From: an uncultured Clostridium sp.
Lineage (GTDB): Bacteria; Bacillota; Clostridia; Lachnospirales; Anaerotignaceae
Reading direction: 5' to 3'
DNA: 5,414 nucleotides
Assembly (NCBI GenBank): GCA_947246775.1
Contig: CAMXTM010000168.1
Span: 1-5,414 of the forward strand
Shown here: positions 5,362-5,414 of the stretch, one piece after another
Layout of the letters: each line of letters starts with the position of its first letter
Position numbering within the stretch: the stretch's first letter is position 1
The notes under the pieces: model-generated
Told to the model about the DNA's origin: nothing
Databases searched by the model: none
The model's input: only the letters and a program-made list of their open reading frames with translations
Position numbers and translations under genes: made by a program

Positions 5362-5414
5362 AATAGTAGGGGTACTATTTGTGTTGGTAGGTATGTTTGT
5401 TTTTGCGGTAGCGG
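5354..5414 (+). CDS. mrpG: Mrp/Mnh-type antiporter subunit G, N-terminus only
   Basis: A frame opening with GTG at 5354 runs off the window end after 20 codons: MIKIVGVLFVLVGMFVFAVA, a single hydrophobic segment as in the first helix of MrpG. GGGAGG (5339-5344) lies 9 nt upstream, and the start overlaps the mrpF 3' end by 8 nt. The assignment rests on the E-F-G gene order as much as on this short peptide. The start was too near the window edge for a full domain check. Confidence 0.75.
   Translation, partial: MIKIVGVLFVLVGMFVFAVA

Overview
The window reads as chromosomal DNA from a low-GC Gram-positive bacterium, most likely an anaerobic or gut member of the Clostridia. The reasons are the AT-rich intergenic DNA, strong AGGAGG-type ribosome binding sites, textbook sigma-A promoters, U-tract terminators, a glycine riboswitch and a phage-style XRE regulator pair. 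The species cannot be named from this sequence. There is no rRNA, tRNA, CRISPR array or transposase gene.

Layout. (1) Positions 1-1268, minus strand: most of an NhaC-family Na+/H+ antiporter gene whose 3' end lies beyond the window; it starts at TTG and has its own promoter. (2) Positions 1269-1941: a divergent control region. It holds the antiporter promoter on the minus strand, two tandem near-perfect sigma-A promoters on the plus strand, a two-aptamer glycine riboswitch and an intrinsic terminator whose 5' arm overlaps the last aptamer helix. (3) Positions 1942-3366: a 474-aa APC/LAT-family amino acid permease, which the riboswitch controls; a bidirectional terminator follows. (4) Positions 3401-4229: two divergent XRE-type helix-turn-helix genes (149 aa minus, 81 aa plus) with two copies of a 23-bp operator-like palindrome between and in front of them. 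Similar hairpin terminators in inverted orientation bound the module. (5) Positions 4230-4586: a gene-free stretch with a strong promoter, a structured leader of about 165 nt and a strong terminator just upstream of the next gene. (6) Positions 4587-5414: the start of an Mrp/Mnh-type cation/proton antiporter operon in the order E-F-G; G is cut by the window end.

How the parts work together. Glycine binding should stabilise the P1 helix of aptamer 2, prevent the terminator and so raise permease expression (a predicted ON switch). The paired XRE proteins resemble a small self-regulating switch with shared operators, but no phage or mobile genes accompany them here. The Mrp leader carries a candidate antiterminator, 4402-4416 with 4516-4531, which cannot coexist with the terminator. 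That makes it a candidate for ligand- or ion-controlled attenuation of an antiporter operon. I did not recognise the leader as a known riboswitch class, and it is the most promising undescribed element in the window.
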